A DNA stretch of 64,000 nucleotides from DATBJJ01 sp036556425 (GCA_036556425.1 DATBJJ010000178.1:6755-70754); one strand, 5' to 3'; numbered from the stretch's first letter, positions 52,530-61,041 are shown. Numbers and translations are program-made. Notes: generated by a model not told the origin, from the sequence alone.

Positions 52530-53298
52530 GGCGGTAGCCGAGCGTCGCGCCGCCTTCGACCGGGAGCGCGATGCCGGTGATGAACGATGCGGAGGGCGAC
52601 GCGAGGAAGAGAATCGCCGACGCGATTTCGTCGGGCGTCGCCATGCGATTGGTGAGGTGCATCGCCGCCTGACCGCGCAGCACTTCCTCCGGGTTTTCCA
52701 TCGTCGCCGCCCATCCGCGCATGAGCGGCGTGTCGACGCCTGCGGGACACACGCAGTTCACGCGAATGCCGTCGGCCGCGAGCTCGAGCGCGAGCGCGCG
52801 CGTGAGGGAGATGAGCGCGCCCTTGCTGGCGACGTAGACCGCGCCGTTGGCCTGACCGACCATCCCGGTCATCGAGGACACCGACACGATGTTCCCCTTG
52901 GCGCGGCGCAGCGCGGGCAGCGTCGAGCGCACGGCGTGCAACGCACCCTTCAGGTTCACGCCGAGCATGTGGTCGATCTCTTCGGGCGAATAGGCCTCGA
53001 TCGCGCGGGCGAAGTGGACCGCGGCATTGTTGACGAGGACGTCGATGCCGCCGAACGTGTCGACGCATTGCGCCGCGGCGCGAGCGACGTCGGCGGCAAC
53101 GGACACGTCGCCGGGCAGCGCGAGCACGGATCCCACGGCGCCGAGGGCGTTGCACACGTCCGCGAGCCCGTCGCGATCGCGATCGACGATTGCGACGCGC
53201 GCGCCGGCGCGCACGAACTGCTCGGCCGTCGCGCGGCCGATCCCCTTGGCGCCTCCCGTCACGAACACGGTGCGGCCGTGAAATGTCGCTTCGGTCAT
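52525..53298 (-). CDS. SDR-family dehydrogenase (possible sugar/L-fucose dehydrogenase)
   Basis: A 257-residue short-chain dehydrogenase. TGGAKGIG (14-21) binds the cofactor, NNAA is present near 90, the catalytic serine is in VSVSSMTG and YVASK gives Y and K. An acidic residue follows beta-2 (AIVDRDRDG), which favours NAD+. The C-terminal LPVEGGATLGYRR is ordinary. Context (leaderless binding protein, second SDR, sugar ABC importer, L-fuconate dehydratase) suggests oxidation of a sugar such as L-fucose to its lactone, or of a keto-deoxy acid. It overlaps the binding-protein stop by 4 nt. Confidence 0.85.
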   Translation of the reverse strand: MTEATFHGRTVFVTGGAKGIGRATAEQFVRAGARVAIVDRDRDGLADVCNALGAVGSVLALPGDVSVAADVARAAAQCVDTFGGIDVLVNNAAVHFARAIEAYSPEEIDHMLGVNLKGALHAVRSTLPALRRAKGNIVSVSSMTGMVGQANGAVYVASKGALISLTRALALELAADGIRVNCVCPAGVDTPLMRGWAATMENPEEVLRGQAAMHLTNRMATPDEIASAILFLASPSASFITGIALPVEGGATLGYRR

Positions 53299-54470
53299 CC
53301 TTCCTTGACGATGCGCCGCACGTCAGCGGCCGCCGCCGCGACGGCATCCCTCGGCGAGCATTCGCCGACCATCGCCCTCTGAACAGCACGCCAGATCGCG
53401 TCCTCGCATCTCGGATACGCGGCGAATCGCGGGGGCACGATCATCGTTCGCTCCGTCTCCGCCAGCAGTTGCCACCGGCCCGCCTCGACCTCGTCGCCGC
53501 TCGACTCCGCGCGGACGCGATCGAGCGCGCTCGCGCGAGCCGGAATCGATCCTTGCCGCGCCTCGCCGAGCTGCGCGTCGAACGAAGTCAGATATCGAAG
53601 CAGCGCCGCGCCCCCCTCGCGATTCCGGGCCGAGCGCGGCAGCGCAAACGAATGACATCCAGCATATGCCGAACGGCTGCCGGTCGGACCGGCCGGCAGC
53701 AGCGCCAGCCCTATCCGATCCGCGACGGCGCAGACCTTGTGATCGCGATACAAATGATAGCTGCCGGGCCAATCGCAGACCATCGCGGCGCGGCCCGCCC
53801 TGAACTCTGCCGAGATCTCGTCGTAGTGCCATCGTGGCAGCGCGCGGGGCGTGACCTTGCGCGTCCGGTGTAGATCGACGAGGTATCCGGCCGCCCACTC
53901 GCCTTCGCGCGTCTCGAACGCCGGGTTCAACTCGTCGTCGAACAGTGCGCCTCCGGCGCCGACGAGGAGCTCGTAAAAGGTCCCGAAGAGTCCGGAATCG
54001 CGGCCTGGAAAGAGAAATCCCGCGAGCGAATCCGTCGTCAGCCGCTCGGCGACGTCGGCCAACGCGGTCCAAGTCGGCGGCGCCTCGTCGAGAAGATCGG
54101 TTCGATAGTGCAGCAGTCGCACGTCGATGTTGCGCGGGACCTGCAGCAGCTTGCCGCCGATTCTCGACAACGCCGCCGGACGCGCCAGAAGATCGGCAAG
54201 ATCTTCCTCGTCGATCGCGTCGTCGAGGGGCGACAGCCACTGCGCTTGCGACGGCGCGTACTTCGTGTGCGTAGACAGGAGATCGACGTCCGGATCGCCC
54301 GCGGCGAACGTTCGCGCGACCCACGCGTTCAACTCCGGGTGCGGCAGGCGGACGACGACGTCGACCCTGAGCCCTGTATCCTGGACGAAGTGCGGGAGCG
54401 CTTCGTAGAGCGGGTCGTACATGGGGCCGCCGACGAACGCGGCGCGAACGGTCTGATGGCGTGAGCCCAC
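53295..54470 (-). CDS. Extracellular sugar-binding-protein homologue without a visible signal peptide
   Basis: A 391-residue family 1 solute-binding-protein fold. Typical marks are AFVGGPMYDPLYEALPHF at the N-terminus, DVDLLSTHTKYAPSQAQWL, LLHYRTDLLDEAPPTW, FRAGRAAMVCDWPGSYHL and SAYAGCHSFALPRSARN. The N-terminus MGSRHQTVRAAFVGG goes straight into the first beta-strand, with no hydrophobic signal or lipobox and no better upstream start (the adjacent SDR ends at 54483, 12 nt away). No matching permease or ATPase genes are next to it. It overlaps the downstream SDR by 4 nt. It may be a cytoplasmic sugar-binding protein or sensor, or a decayed transporter part. Confidence 0.78.
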   Translation of the reverse strand: MGSRHQTVRAAFVGGPMYDPLYEALPHFVQDTGLRVDVVVRLPHPELNAWVARTFAAGDPDVDLLSTHTKYAPSQAQWLSPLDDAIDEEDLADLLARPAALSRIGGKLLQVPRNIDVRLLHYRTDLLDEAPPTWTALADVAERLTTDSLAGFLFPGRDSGLFGTFYELLVGAGGALFDDELNPAFETREGEWAAGYLVDLHRTRKVTPRALPRWHYDEISAEFRAGRAAMVCDWPGSYHLYRDHKVCAVADRIGLALLPAGPTGSRSAYAGCHSFALPRSARNREGGAALLRYLTSFDAQLGEARQGSIPARASALDRVRAESSGDEVEAGRWQLLAETERTMIVPPRFAAYPRCEDAIWRAVQRAMVGECSPRDAVAAAAADVRRIVKEG

Positions 54471-54482
54471 GAAGTCCCGCTC

Positions 54483-55253
54483 TCAGCCTTTCCAGCCGCC
54501 GTCGATCGCGAACGCCGTTCCCGTCACGAACGACGCGGCGTCGCTCGCAAGATACAGGGCGGCGGCGGCGATCTCCTCGGGCTTGCCCATTCGACCCATC
54601 GCCTGCGTCGCGGCCATCTCGCGATACGCGAGCTCAGGATCCGGATACTCGCGCACGCGCGCGGCGACCCACGGCGTCTCGACCCGCCCGGGACAGATGC
54701 AGTTGATTCTGATGCCCTCCGTCGCGTGATCGAGCGCCATGCTCTTCGTCAAGCCGACCACGGCGAATTTCGTCGTCGCGTAGGCAAGTCGATCCTTGAT
54801 GCCGACCAACCCCGCGACGGACGCCATGTTGACGATGACGCCGGCGCGGCGCTTGACCATGTCTGGAAGATACGCGCGGGTCACGTTGAGCATGCCGCGC
54901 ACGTTGACCGCATACAAACGGTCCAGGTCCGCGCCCGTCGTCGTCAACGCCGTTCCCACGTGGCCGATGCCCGCGTTATTGACGAGAATGTCGACGACGC
55001 CCGTTTCGCGCGCCGTGGCGACGCAGGCCTCTTCGTCGCGTACGTCGAGCGTCAACGGACGCGCGGAGCCGCCTGCATCCGCGATCTTCTTCGCCGTTGC
55101 GGTCGCGGTCTCGATCTGCACATCGGTGACGAACACGTGCGCGCCGGCGTTCGCGAACGTCTCCGCGATCGCCGCGCCGATGCCGGAGCCGGCGCCGGTC
55201 ACGAGCGCGCTCTTTCCTCGGAGCTCGAATATCATGATGGCGTTTCCCGACAT
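54483..55253 (-). CDS. SDR-family dehydrogenase (possible 2-keto-3-deoxy-L-fuconate dehydrogenase)
   Basis: A 256-residue short-chain dehydrogenase. TGAGSGIG cofactor motif, NNAGIG, catalytic serine in NMASVAGLVG and YATTK for tyrosine and lysine. FVTDVQIE after beta-2 favours NAD+. It resembles the keto-deoxy-fuconate dehydrogenase group by its ELRGKSALVTG start, but many SDRs look alike. ATG at 55253 has GAGGT 6 nt upstream; ATG at 55235 (MIFELRGK) is the alternative. It heads the minus-strand set SDR, binding protein, SDR and is divergent from the RbsB-type gene. Confidence 0.85.
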   Translation of the reverse strand: MSGNAIMIFELRGKSALVTGAGSGIGAAIAETFANAGAHVFVTDVQIETATATAKKIADAGGSARPLTLDVRDEEACVATARETGVVDILVNNAGIGHVGTALTTTGADLDRLYAVNVRGMLNVTRAYLPDMVKRRAGVIVNMASVAGLVGIKDRLAYATTKFAVVGLTKSMALDHATEGIRINCICPGRVETPWVAARVREYPDPELAYREMAATQAMGRMGKPEEIAAAALYLASDAASFVTGTAFAIDGGWKG

Positions 55254-55271
55254 ATGGTGACCTCGTATTGT

Positions 55272-55288
55272 AGTTGCATTCGACAACT
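55272..55288. promoter_or_regulatory. Candidate operator in the SDR/RbsB divergent region
   Basis: AGTTGCATTCGACAACT is a 17-bp inverted repeat (AGTTG/CAACT arms, 7-nt spacer) in the 72-nt space between the divergent SDR and sugar-binding lipoprotein starts. It is well placed to control both. A TACAAT box lies on the minus side. No regulator gene is adjacent, so this is a weak call. Confidence 0.3.
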
Positions 55289-55325
55289 CCCCGCCCACGC
55301 GGGAACGCGCGCTCCCGGAGGTCCG

Positions 55326-56348
55326 ATGCGCAGGCCGTTCACGACACACTCCTTTTCACGCCGGCGCGCGGTGGCGGCGATCCTCTTCGCGCTCGCCGTC
55401 GCCGCAGGCTGTTCGCGCGGCAGCGAGCCGCCCGGTCGCCTGACGATTGCCGTCATCCCCAAGGGCACGTCGCACGTGTTCTGGCAGAGCATCCACGCGG
55501 GCGCGGTGAAAGCCGGCGAAGAGCTCGGCGTCACGATCGCGTATCGCGGTCCGCTGCGCGAGGACGATCGCGACTCGCAGGTCGCCGAAGTGGAGAACGC
55601 CGTCGGACGCGGCGTATCCGGGATCGTGCTCGCGCCGCTCGACGATGCGGCGCTCGTCGGTCCGGTGAGCGCGGCGATGCGGCAAAAGATTCCCGTCGTC
55701 GTGATCGACTCGGGGCTCAAGGGCGACGACTATGTGAGCTTCGTCGCCACGGACAACGAGGTGGGCGGCCGCCTCGGCGGCGAGAAGCTCGCCGCGCTGC
55801 TGGGTGGAAAGGGACGGGTGATTCTTCTGCGCTACGCCGAAGGCAGCGACAGCACGACGAAACGCGAGGAGGGGTTCCTCGCCGCGATGCGCGCGAACCC
55901 CGGAATCGAAATCGTCAGCTCGAATCAGTACGCCGGGGCGGACGTGGAGGGCGCGTACAAGAAAGGAGAAGCCATCCTCAGCCAGCACAAGCGTCCGGAT
56001 GGCAGCCTTGCGATCGATGGGATCTTCTGCGCCAACGAATCGAGCACGTTCGGCATGCTGCGCGTGCTGCAGGACAACGGATGGGCGGGAAAAGTGAAGT
56101 TCGTGGGATTCGACGCCTCCGACAGCCTCGTGAAGGCGCTTCGCGACGGCCACATCGACGGCCTCGTCGTCCAGGATCCCGTTCGCATGGGATACCTCGG
56201 CGTGAAGACGGTGGTCGCGCACATCAAAGGCGAGAAGGTCGAGCGCCGGATCGACACCGGCGTTCGCGTCGTCTCGCGCGCCGACATGGACACGCCCGAA
56301 GTCAAGGAGCTGCTGAAGCCGGATCTCGATCGATGGCTGAAGAAGTAG
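55326..56348 (+). CDS. Sugar ABC transporter substrate-binding lipoprotein (RbsB type)
   Basis: A 340-residue periplasmic-binding lipoprotein. The signal ends with AVAAGC, a good lipobox with the lipidated cysteine at about 29. The mature part has VIPKGTSHVFWQSIHAGAVKA, PLDDAALVGPVSAAM and IFCANESSTFGML, the patterns of the ribose/galactofuranose-type family. GGAGG lies 5 nt before the ATG. It overlaps the ATPase gene by 16 nt. It should capture a monosaccharide at the inner membrane. L-fucose is suggested by the nearby fuconate dehydratase, but pentoses remain possible. Confidence 0.9.
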   Translation: MRRPFTTHSFSRRRAVAAILFALAVAAGCSRGSEPPGRLTIAVIPKGTSHVFWQSIHAGAVKAGEELGVTIAYRGPLREDDRDSQVAEVENAVGRGVSGIVLAPLDDAALVGPVSAAMRQKIPVVVIDSGLKGDDYVSFVATDNEVGGRLGGEKLAALLGGKGRVILLRYAEGSDSTTKREEGFLAAMRANPGIEIVSSNQYAGADVEGAYKKGEAILSQHKRPDGSLAIDGIFCANESSTFGMLRVLQDNGWAGKVKFVGFDASDSLVKALRDGHIDGLVVQDPVRMGYLGVKTVVAHIKGEKVERRIDTGVRVVSRADMDTPEVKELLKPDLDRWLKK

Positions 56349-57844
56349 GACCGCGCTTCGAGATGCGCGGGATCCGAAAAGCGTTCGGCGCGACGCTCGC
56401 CGTGGACGGAGTCGATCTGTCCGTCGCGCCCGGCGAAGTGTGCGCGATCGTCGGGCAGAACGGCGCCGGCAAGAGCACGCTGATGGCGATCCTCGCGGGC
56501 GCGCTGCGCGCGGACGCGGGCACGATGTGGCTGGACGCGGCGCCGTATCGTCCGGCGGATCCGCTCGACGCGCGGAACGCGGGCGTCGCCATGATCCATC
56601 AGGAGCTGTCGATCGCGCCGCACTTGTCGGTGGCGGAGAACATCCTCCTCGGCATGGAACCGTCGCGGATCGGCGTGATCCGCCGCGACGAGATGCGCCG
56701 CCTCGCGTCCTCGGCGCTCGAGCGTCTGGGCCATCCCGAGATTGCCGTCGACGATCCGGCCGGCACGCTGTCTCCCGCCGGGCAGCAGCTCGTCGAGATC
56801 GCGCGCGCGCTCGCGGTCGGCTGCCGCGTGCTCGTGCTCGACGAGCCCACGAGCAGCCTCACGAGAAGCGACACGGAGCACCTCTTCGCCGTCATCAAAG
56901 AGCTGAAGCGATCGGGCCACGCAATCGTCTACATCTCGCACTTCATCGAAGAGGTCAAAGCGATTGCCGATCGCATCGTCGTGCTGCGCGACGGCAAGCT
57001 CGCCGGCGGCGGCCCGGCGGCGTCGCTCGGCGCCGCGGAAATCGTGCGGCTCATGGTCGGACGCCCGGTCGAAACGCTCTATCCGCGGTCGCCGCGCGCG
57101 CGCGGCGAAGCGATTCTCGAGCTGTCGGAATTCGGCGCGGCACGCGCGACGTTCACGCTGCATCGCGGCGAGATCATCGGCATCGCGGGATTGCTCGGTG
57201 CCGGGCGCACGCGGCTGCTGCGATCGCTCTTCGGTCTCGAGCCGGTGCGCGCCGGACGGGTGCGGCTTGCCGCATACTCGGGCGCGGCGCCGCCTCACGT
57301 GCGATGGCAGCAAGGCATGGGGTTTCTCAGCGAGGATCGCAAACAGGAAGGGCTCGCGTCGGCGCTGTCGATCGCGGACAACATGACGCTCACGCGGCTC
57401 GACGGGCTTGGACCCGGTCCGTTCGTCGTGCCCTCGCGGCAGCAGCGCGCCGCCGCGGGATGGATGGAGCGATTGAGCATTCGCGCGCGCAGCCCGCGGC
57501 AAGCCGTCAACGAGCTTTCGGGCGGCAACCAGCAGAAGGTCGCGATGGCCCGGCTCCTCCATCATGACGTCGACGTGCTGGTGCTCGACGAGCCGACGCG
57601 CGGAATCGACGTCGCGAGCAAAGCGCAAATCTACGAGCTGATCGACGCGCTCGTCTCCGAGTCATCGGTGCCGAGGCCGAAGGCCGTGCTGATGGTCAGC
57701 AGCTATCTGCCGGAGCTGCTCGGGCTGTGCGATCGCATCGCCGTGATGTGCCGCGGCGCGCTCGGCGAGCCGCGCGCCGTCGACGATCGGCTCACCGAGC
57801 ACGAGCTGATGCTACAAGCGACCGGCGCCGGAGACGCGGCGTGA
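56333..57844 (+). CDS. Sugar ABC transporter ATP-binding protein (RbsA type, two ATPase domains)
   Basis: A 503-residue duplicated ATPase. The first domain has Walker A GQNGAGKST, a signature LSPAGQQLVEIARAL and Walker B VLVLDEPTSSL. The second has GLLGAGRTRLLRSLFG (the usual degenerate Walker A of RbsA second domains), LSGGNQQKVAMARLL and LVLDEPTRGIDV. The start at 56333 lies 16 nt inside the end of the lipoprotein gene, in a different frame, so the genes are tightly coupled. It is the motor of the same importer. Confidence 0.92.
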   Translation: MAEEVGPRFEMRGIRKAFGATLAVDGVDLSVAPGEVCAIVGQNGAGKSTLMAILAGALRADAGTMWLDAAPYRPADPLDARNAGVAMIHQELSIAPHLSVAENILLGMEPSRIGVIRRDEMRRLASSALERLGHPEIAVDDPAGTLSPAGQQLVEIARALAVGCRVLVLDEPTSSLTRSDTEHLFAVIKELKRSGHAIVYISHFIEEVKAIADRIVVLRDGKLAGGGPAASLGAAEIVRLMVGRPVETLYPRSPRARGEAILELSEFGAARATFTLHRGEIIGIAGLLGAGRTRLLRSLFGLEPVRAGRVRLAAYSGAAPPHVRWQQGMGFLSEDRKQEGLASALSIADNMTLTRLDGLGPGPFVVPSRQQRAAAGWMERLSIRARSPRQAVNELSGGNQQKVAMARLLHHDVDVLVLDEPTRGIDVASKAQIYELIDALVSESSVPRPKAVLMVSSYLPELLGLCDRIAVMCRGALGEPRAVDDRLTEHELMLQATGAGDAA

Positions 57845-58785
57845 AGCCCCGCGATCTCCTCGAATCCGCCGGTCCGCTGCTCGGGCTGGCCTTCGTTGCG
57901 ATCGTCTTTGGCTTCCTGGTCGGCCCGCATTTCTTTCGCGGCAGCAATCTCGAGCTCATCGCGCGTCAAACCGCGATCGTCTGCACCGCCTCCCTCGGCA
58001 TGACGATGGTGATCGTCGCGGGCGGCATCGATCTGTCCGTGGGATCGATCGTCGCGCTCACCACCGTCGTGATCGCGTTGATGCTCCGCGCCGATCACGG
58101 TCCAGCGATCGCGGCCGCCGCCGGCATCGGCGCCGGCGCGCTTTGCGGACTCGTCAGCGGCCTGCTCATCACGCGGCTGCGCGTGGTTCCTTTCATCGTG
58201 ACGCTTGGGATGATGATTCTCGTGCGCGGCGCCGCGAAAGGGCTCGCGGGCGAGCGCCGGCTCGAGGCGCCGTCGAGTTGGCTGAACGATCTGCTGCGCA
58301 CGCTCGAGCCCGGCCGCGGCTTCCTCGTTCCCGGCGGCATCTGGATCGTGCTCTTCCTGGCCCTGACCGTCGCGATCACGCTCCAATACACGCGCTTCGG
58401 GCGGCATCTCTTCTCCATCGGATCCAACGAGCGCACCGCGCGCCTCTGCGGCGTGGCGATCGAGAAGACGAAGGTCGCGGTGTACACGATCGTCGCCGCG
58501 CTCGCCGGCGTCGCCGGCGTGCTGCAGTTCTCTCGACTCTCGGTCGGCGATCCAACGGTCGCCGACGGGCTCGAGCTCGACGTGATTGCCGCCGTGATCA
58601 TCGGCGGCGGCAGCCTCTCGGGCGGCCGCGGCACGGTCCCAGGCACGATGCTCGGCGCCGCGACGATGGCCGTGATACAGATCGGATGCTCTCAGCGAGG
58701 ATTGCCGAACTGGGTGCAGCAGATCGTCACCGGCGCGATCATCGTGTTGGCGGTCGCGCTCGATAGGTGGAGACAAAAGATCTAA
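57841..58785 (+). CDS. Sugar ABC transporter permease (RbsC type)
   Basis: A 314-residue permease with about eight to ten membrane segments. The family block GGIDLSVGSIVAL is near residue 62, and the C-terminal ELDVIAAVIIGGGSLSGGRG is the coupling region that meets the ATPase. GTG at 57841 overlaps the ATPase stop by 4 nt. It completes an RbsB-RbsA-RbsC importer. It is followed by a heptamer repeat array, a decayed four-helix-bundle gene and the L-fuconate dehydratase. Confidence 0.9.
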   Translation: MKPRDLLESAGPLLGLAFVAIVFGFLVGPHFFRGSNLELIARQTAIVCTASLGMTMVIVAGGIDLSVGSIVALTTVVIALMLRADHGPAIAAAAGIGAGALCGLVSGLLITRLRVVPFIVTLGMMILVRGAAKGLAGERRLEAPSSWLNDLLRTLEPGRGFLVPGGIWIVLFLALTVAITLQYTRFGRHLFSIGSNERTARLCGVAIEKTKVAVYTIVAALAGVAGVLQFSRLSVGDPTVADGLELDVIAAVIIGGGSLSGGRGTVPGTMLGAATMAVIQIGCSQRGLPNWVQQIVTGAIIVLAVALDRWRQKI

Positions 58786-58812
58786 ACGGTGCCGCGCGCC
58801 TTCGGCGCAGAC

Positions 58813-58898
58813 ACGGCTCACGGCTCACGGCGTCGGGTTCAGGCTAAAGGCTTAAGGCTCAGGGCTCGGGCCTAGGGCTCACGGCTTGAGGCTTCAGG
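58813..58898. repeat. Heptamer array (aGGCTNN words), left of the four-helix-bundle remnant
   Basis: About 12 units of a 7-bp word such as ACGGCTC, AGGCTTA, AGGCTCA and GGCTTGA. Its right end overlaps the stop of a decayed four-helix-bundle gene. An inverted array of the related word GCCTTGA lies at 59165-59199, so the remnant is bracketed by opposed arrays. The whole 58786-59203 gap (418 nt) consists of these arrays and the pseudogene. Confidence 0.85.
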
Positions 58899-59133
58899 CA
58901 CGCTCAGGGCCATCCAATGAATCGATCAGCGCGTTGAGGCCGGCGCACAGTTCCGTGTATTTCTTCTCGAGTCGCGTTCGGTCGACTTTCGTTAGATACT
59001 GCAGACGACCACAGACACTCGCGCCACAAACCATACTTCTCATGATCAGGAAACGATCCAGACGCTTGATAAACAGCGAAAACCAGCGTGTCGGCTAGAG
59101 CGAACACTCGCAGCTTTCTATGATCGCGACTCA
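58894..59133 (-). pseudogene. Decayed four-helix-bundle (S23/IVP-like) protein gene
   Basis: From ATG at 59133 the frame reads MSRDHRKLRVFALADTLVFA and continues to SFPDHEKYGL, the common N-terminal half of small four-helix-bundle proteins (23S rRNA intervening-sequence or S23 family, also similar in fold to Avd of diversity-generating retroelements). After YGLW the frame is lost. The +1 frame then continues YLTKVDRTRLEKKYTELCAG and ends LNALIDSLDGPERA, the normal C-terminal helix. The middle of about 40 residues is missing, so the gene has both a deletion and a frameshift. Intact members are about 115-130 residues; this one spans 240 bp. It lies between inverted heptamer arrays. Confidence 0.72.
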
Positions 59134-59164
59134 TGACCGTCGCTTGCAGACATTCAAAATCTCT

Positions 59165-59199
59165 GCCTTGAGCCTTGAGCCCTTGAGCCTTGAGCCTTC
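59165..59199. repeat. Heptamer array GCCTTGA, right of the four-helix-bundle remnant
   Basis: Five units of GCCTTGA (one with an extra C), ending only 4 nt before the ATG of the L-fuconate dehydratase gene. It is the reverse-complement type of the GGCTTGA/AGGCTCA words at 58813-58898. It occupies the position where a ribosome-binding site would be expected; none is visible. Confidence 0.85.
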
Positions 59200-59203
59200 T
59201 CCG

Positions 59204-60490
59204 ATGCGAATACTCAGTCTGGAAACCTACGACCTCCGCTTCCCGACGTCCCGCACGCAGGACGGCACCGATGCGATGCACACCGATCCGGATTACTCGG
59301 CGGCATACGTCGTCCTCACGACGGATTCGCGCCTCGAGGGGCATGGGCTGGCGTTCACGATCGGGCGCGGCAATGAAGTGTGCGTCGCGGCAATCGAGGC
59401 GTTTCGGCATCTCGTGGTCGGCCGCAGCCTGAACGAGATCACCGAGAACTTCTCGGGGTTCTGGAGATCGTTGTCGGGCGAATCGCAGCTGCGCTGGCTT
59501 GGGCCCGAGAAGGGCGTCGTGCATCTCGCGCTCGCGGCGATCGTGAACGCGGTATGGGATCTGTACGCGAAGTCCGAGGGCAAACCGGTTTGGAAGCTCC
59601 TGGCGGACATGACGCCGAAGCAGCTGGTGTCATGCATCGATTTCCGCTACATCACCGATGCGCTGACGCCGGAAGAGGCGTACTCGATCCTCGATCGGCA
59701 GGCGAAGACCAAACCGGATCGCGAACGCGAACTGCTGCGTACGGGATATCCCGCCTATACGACTTCCGTCGGATGGATGGGATACTCCGACGCGAAAGTG
59801 CGCGCGGCGTGTCAACAGGCGCTGAGCGAAGGATGGACGCACTTCAAGGTCAAGGTCGGCGGCGATCCTGCCGACGACGCGCGGCGCGTTGGAATGGTGC
59901 GCGCGGAGATCGGTCCGGATCGGACGTTGATGGTCGACGCCAATCAGCGATGGGATGTCGGCGAAGCCATCGCGCGCATGCGCGATCTCGCGCAATTCAA
60001 TCCGCTGTGGATCGAGGAGCCGACGAGCCCGGACGATGTGCTGGGGCACAAGGCGATCGCGGACGCGGTCCGGCCGATCGGCGTGGCGACCGGCGAGCAC
60101 TGCGCGAATCGCGTGATCTTCAAGCAGTTGCTGCAGGCAGGCGCGATCAGCTTCTGCCAGATCGACAGCTGCCGGTTGGGCGGCGTCAACGAGAATCTCG
60201 CCGTGATCCTGATGGCGGCGAAGTTCGGCGTGCCCGTGTGCCCGCACGCCGGGGGCGTCGGCCTGTGCGAGATGGTGCAACACTTGTCGATGTTCGACTA
60301 CATCGCGGTGACCGGCACGATGGAAGGTCGCGTGGCGGAGTTCGTCGATCACCTGCACGAGCACTTCGTCGATCCGGTCATCGTCAAGCGCGCGCGCTAC
60401 ATGGCGCCGGCGAAGCCGGGATATGGAACGGAGATCAAACAGTCGTCGCGTGCAGTCCACAGATACCCTGATGGCGGGGTTTGGGCTTAG
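59204..60490 (+). CDS. L-fuconate dehydratase, enolase superfamily
   Basis: A 428-residue dehydratase: L-fuconate to 2-keto-3-deoxy-L-fuconate. The catalytic set is K215/K217 (FKVKVGG), D245 (VDANQRW), E271 (WIEEPTSPDD), E298 (TGEHCANR) and H348 (CPHAGGVGL). These are all offset by exactly three from the residues I recall for the Xanthomonas enzyme (K220, D248, E274, E301, H351), so the assignment is strong. The N-terminal DPDYSAAYVVL and GHGLAFTIGRGNE are also specific to this group. It lies downstream of a sugar importer and near two SDRs. No ribosome-binding site is visible because a GCCTTGA array runs to 4 nt from the start. Confidence 0.92.
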   Translation: MRILSLETYDLRFPTSRTQDGTDAMHTDPDYSAAYVVLTTDSRLEGHGLAFTIGRGNEVCVAAIEAFRHLVVGRSLNEITENFSGFWRSLSGESQLRWLGPEKGVVHLALAAIVNAVWDLYAKSEGKPVWKLLADMTPKQLVSCIDFRYITDALTPEEAYSILDRQAKTKPDRERELLRTGYPAYTTSVGWMGYSDAKVRAACQQALSEGWTHFKVKVGGDPADDARRVGMVRAEIGPDRTLMVDANQRWDVGEAIARMRDLAQFNPLWIEEPTSPDDVLGHKAIADAVRPIGVATGEHCANRVIFKQLLQAGAISFCQIDSCRLGGVNENLAVILMAAKFGVPVCPHAGGVGLCEMVQHLSMFDYIAVTGTMEGRVAEFVDHLHEHFVDPVIVKRARYMAPAKPGYGTEIKQSSRAVHRYPDGGVWA

Positions 60491-60491
60491 C

Positions 60492-60598
60492 GGTTCCAGG
60501 GTTCACGGGTTCACGGGTTCACGGGGTTCACGGGTTCACGGGTTCACGGGTTCCAAGGGTTCAAGGGTTCACGGGTTCCAAGGGTTCAAGGGTTCTGA
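60492..60598. repeat. Octamer array GGGTTCAC, left boundary of the cupin-sialidase cassette
   Basis: About 13 units of GGGTTCAC, GGGTTCAA or GGGTTCCA, starting 2 nt after the L-fuconate dehydratase stop and ending 8 nt before the cupin start. The inverse array of TTGAACCC words lies at 62130-62217, just after the sialidase-like gene. Confidence 0.9.
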
Positions 60599-60606
60599 GA
60601 GGTTGT

Positions 60607-61041
60607 ATGAAGACGCATCGTCTGTTAACGGCCATCGTCACTGCACTCGCGTTGTCGCAGGTCTCGGCGACGCACCAGGCCAAACCGGGCGGATACATCA
60701 TCGAGCGCGACGCGGACGTCGCGAAGAACGAGCCGGGGACGCACAAGGGCGGCGGCGAGACGGTTGGCTACTCGTTCTTCGCGAAGGCGCCCGACTTGCG
60801 GATGGTCTTTCGCAAGCGGGCGTTGAGGCCGGGATCCGGGATCGGCTATCACGAGCAGAAGGAAGACGAGATCTACTACGTGATCAGCGGACGCGGCGTG
60901 ATGACGATCGACGGCAAGAGCTTCGACGTCACTCCGGGGACGGCAATCCTCACGCGGCCCGGCAGCTCGCACGGTTTGAAACAGGCAGGCACTGAAGATC
61001 TCGTGATCCTCATCAACTACGAGCAGCAGCCGCGGCGATGA
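60607..61041 (+). CDS. Secreted cupin-domain protein
   Basis: A 144-residue exported protein (signal peptide 1-22, ending SQVSATHQ) with a single cupin fold. The metal-binding motif is GSGIGYHEQKEDEIYYVISG, and the second cupin motif is TPGTAILTRPGSSHGLKQ, with the expected glycine, histidine and glutamate residues. GAGAGG lies about 4 nt before the ATG. It may bind or isomerise a sugar acid in the periplasm, but function is not known. Its stop overlaps the next start by 4 nt (ATGA), so the two genes are coupled. Confidence 0.82.
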   Translation: MKTHRLLTAIVTALALSQVSATHQAKPGGYIIERDADVAKNEPGTHKGGGETVGYSFFAKAPDLRMVFRKRALRPGSGIGYHEQKEDEIYYVISGRGVMTIDGKSFDVTPGTAILTRPGSSHGLKQAGTEDLVILINYEQQPRR

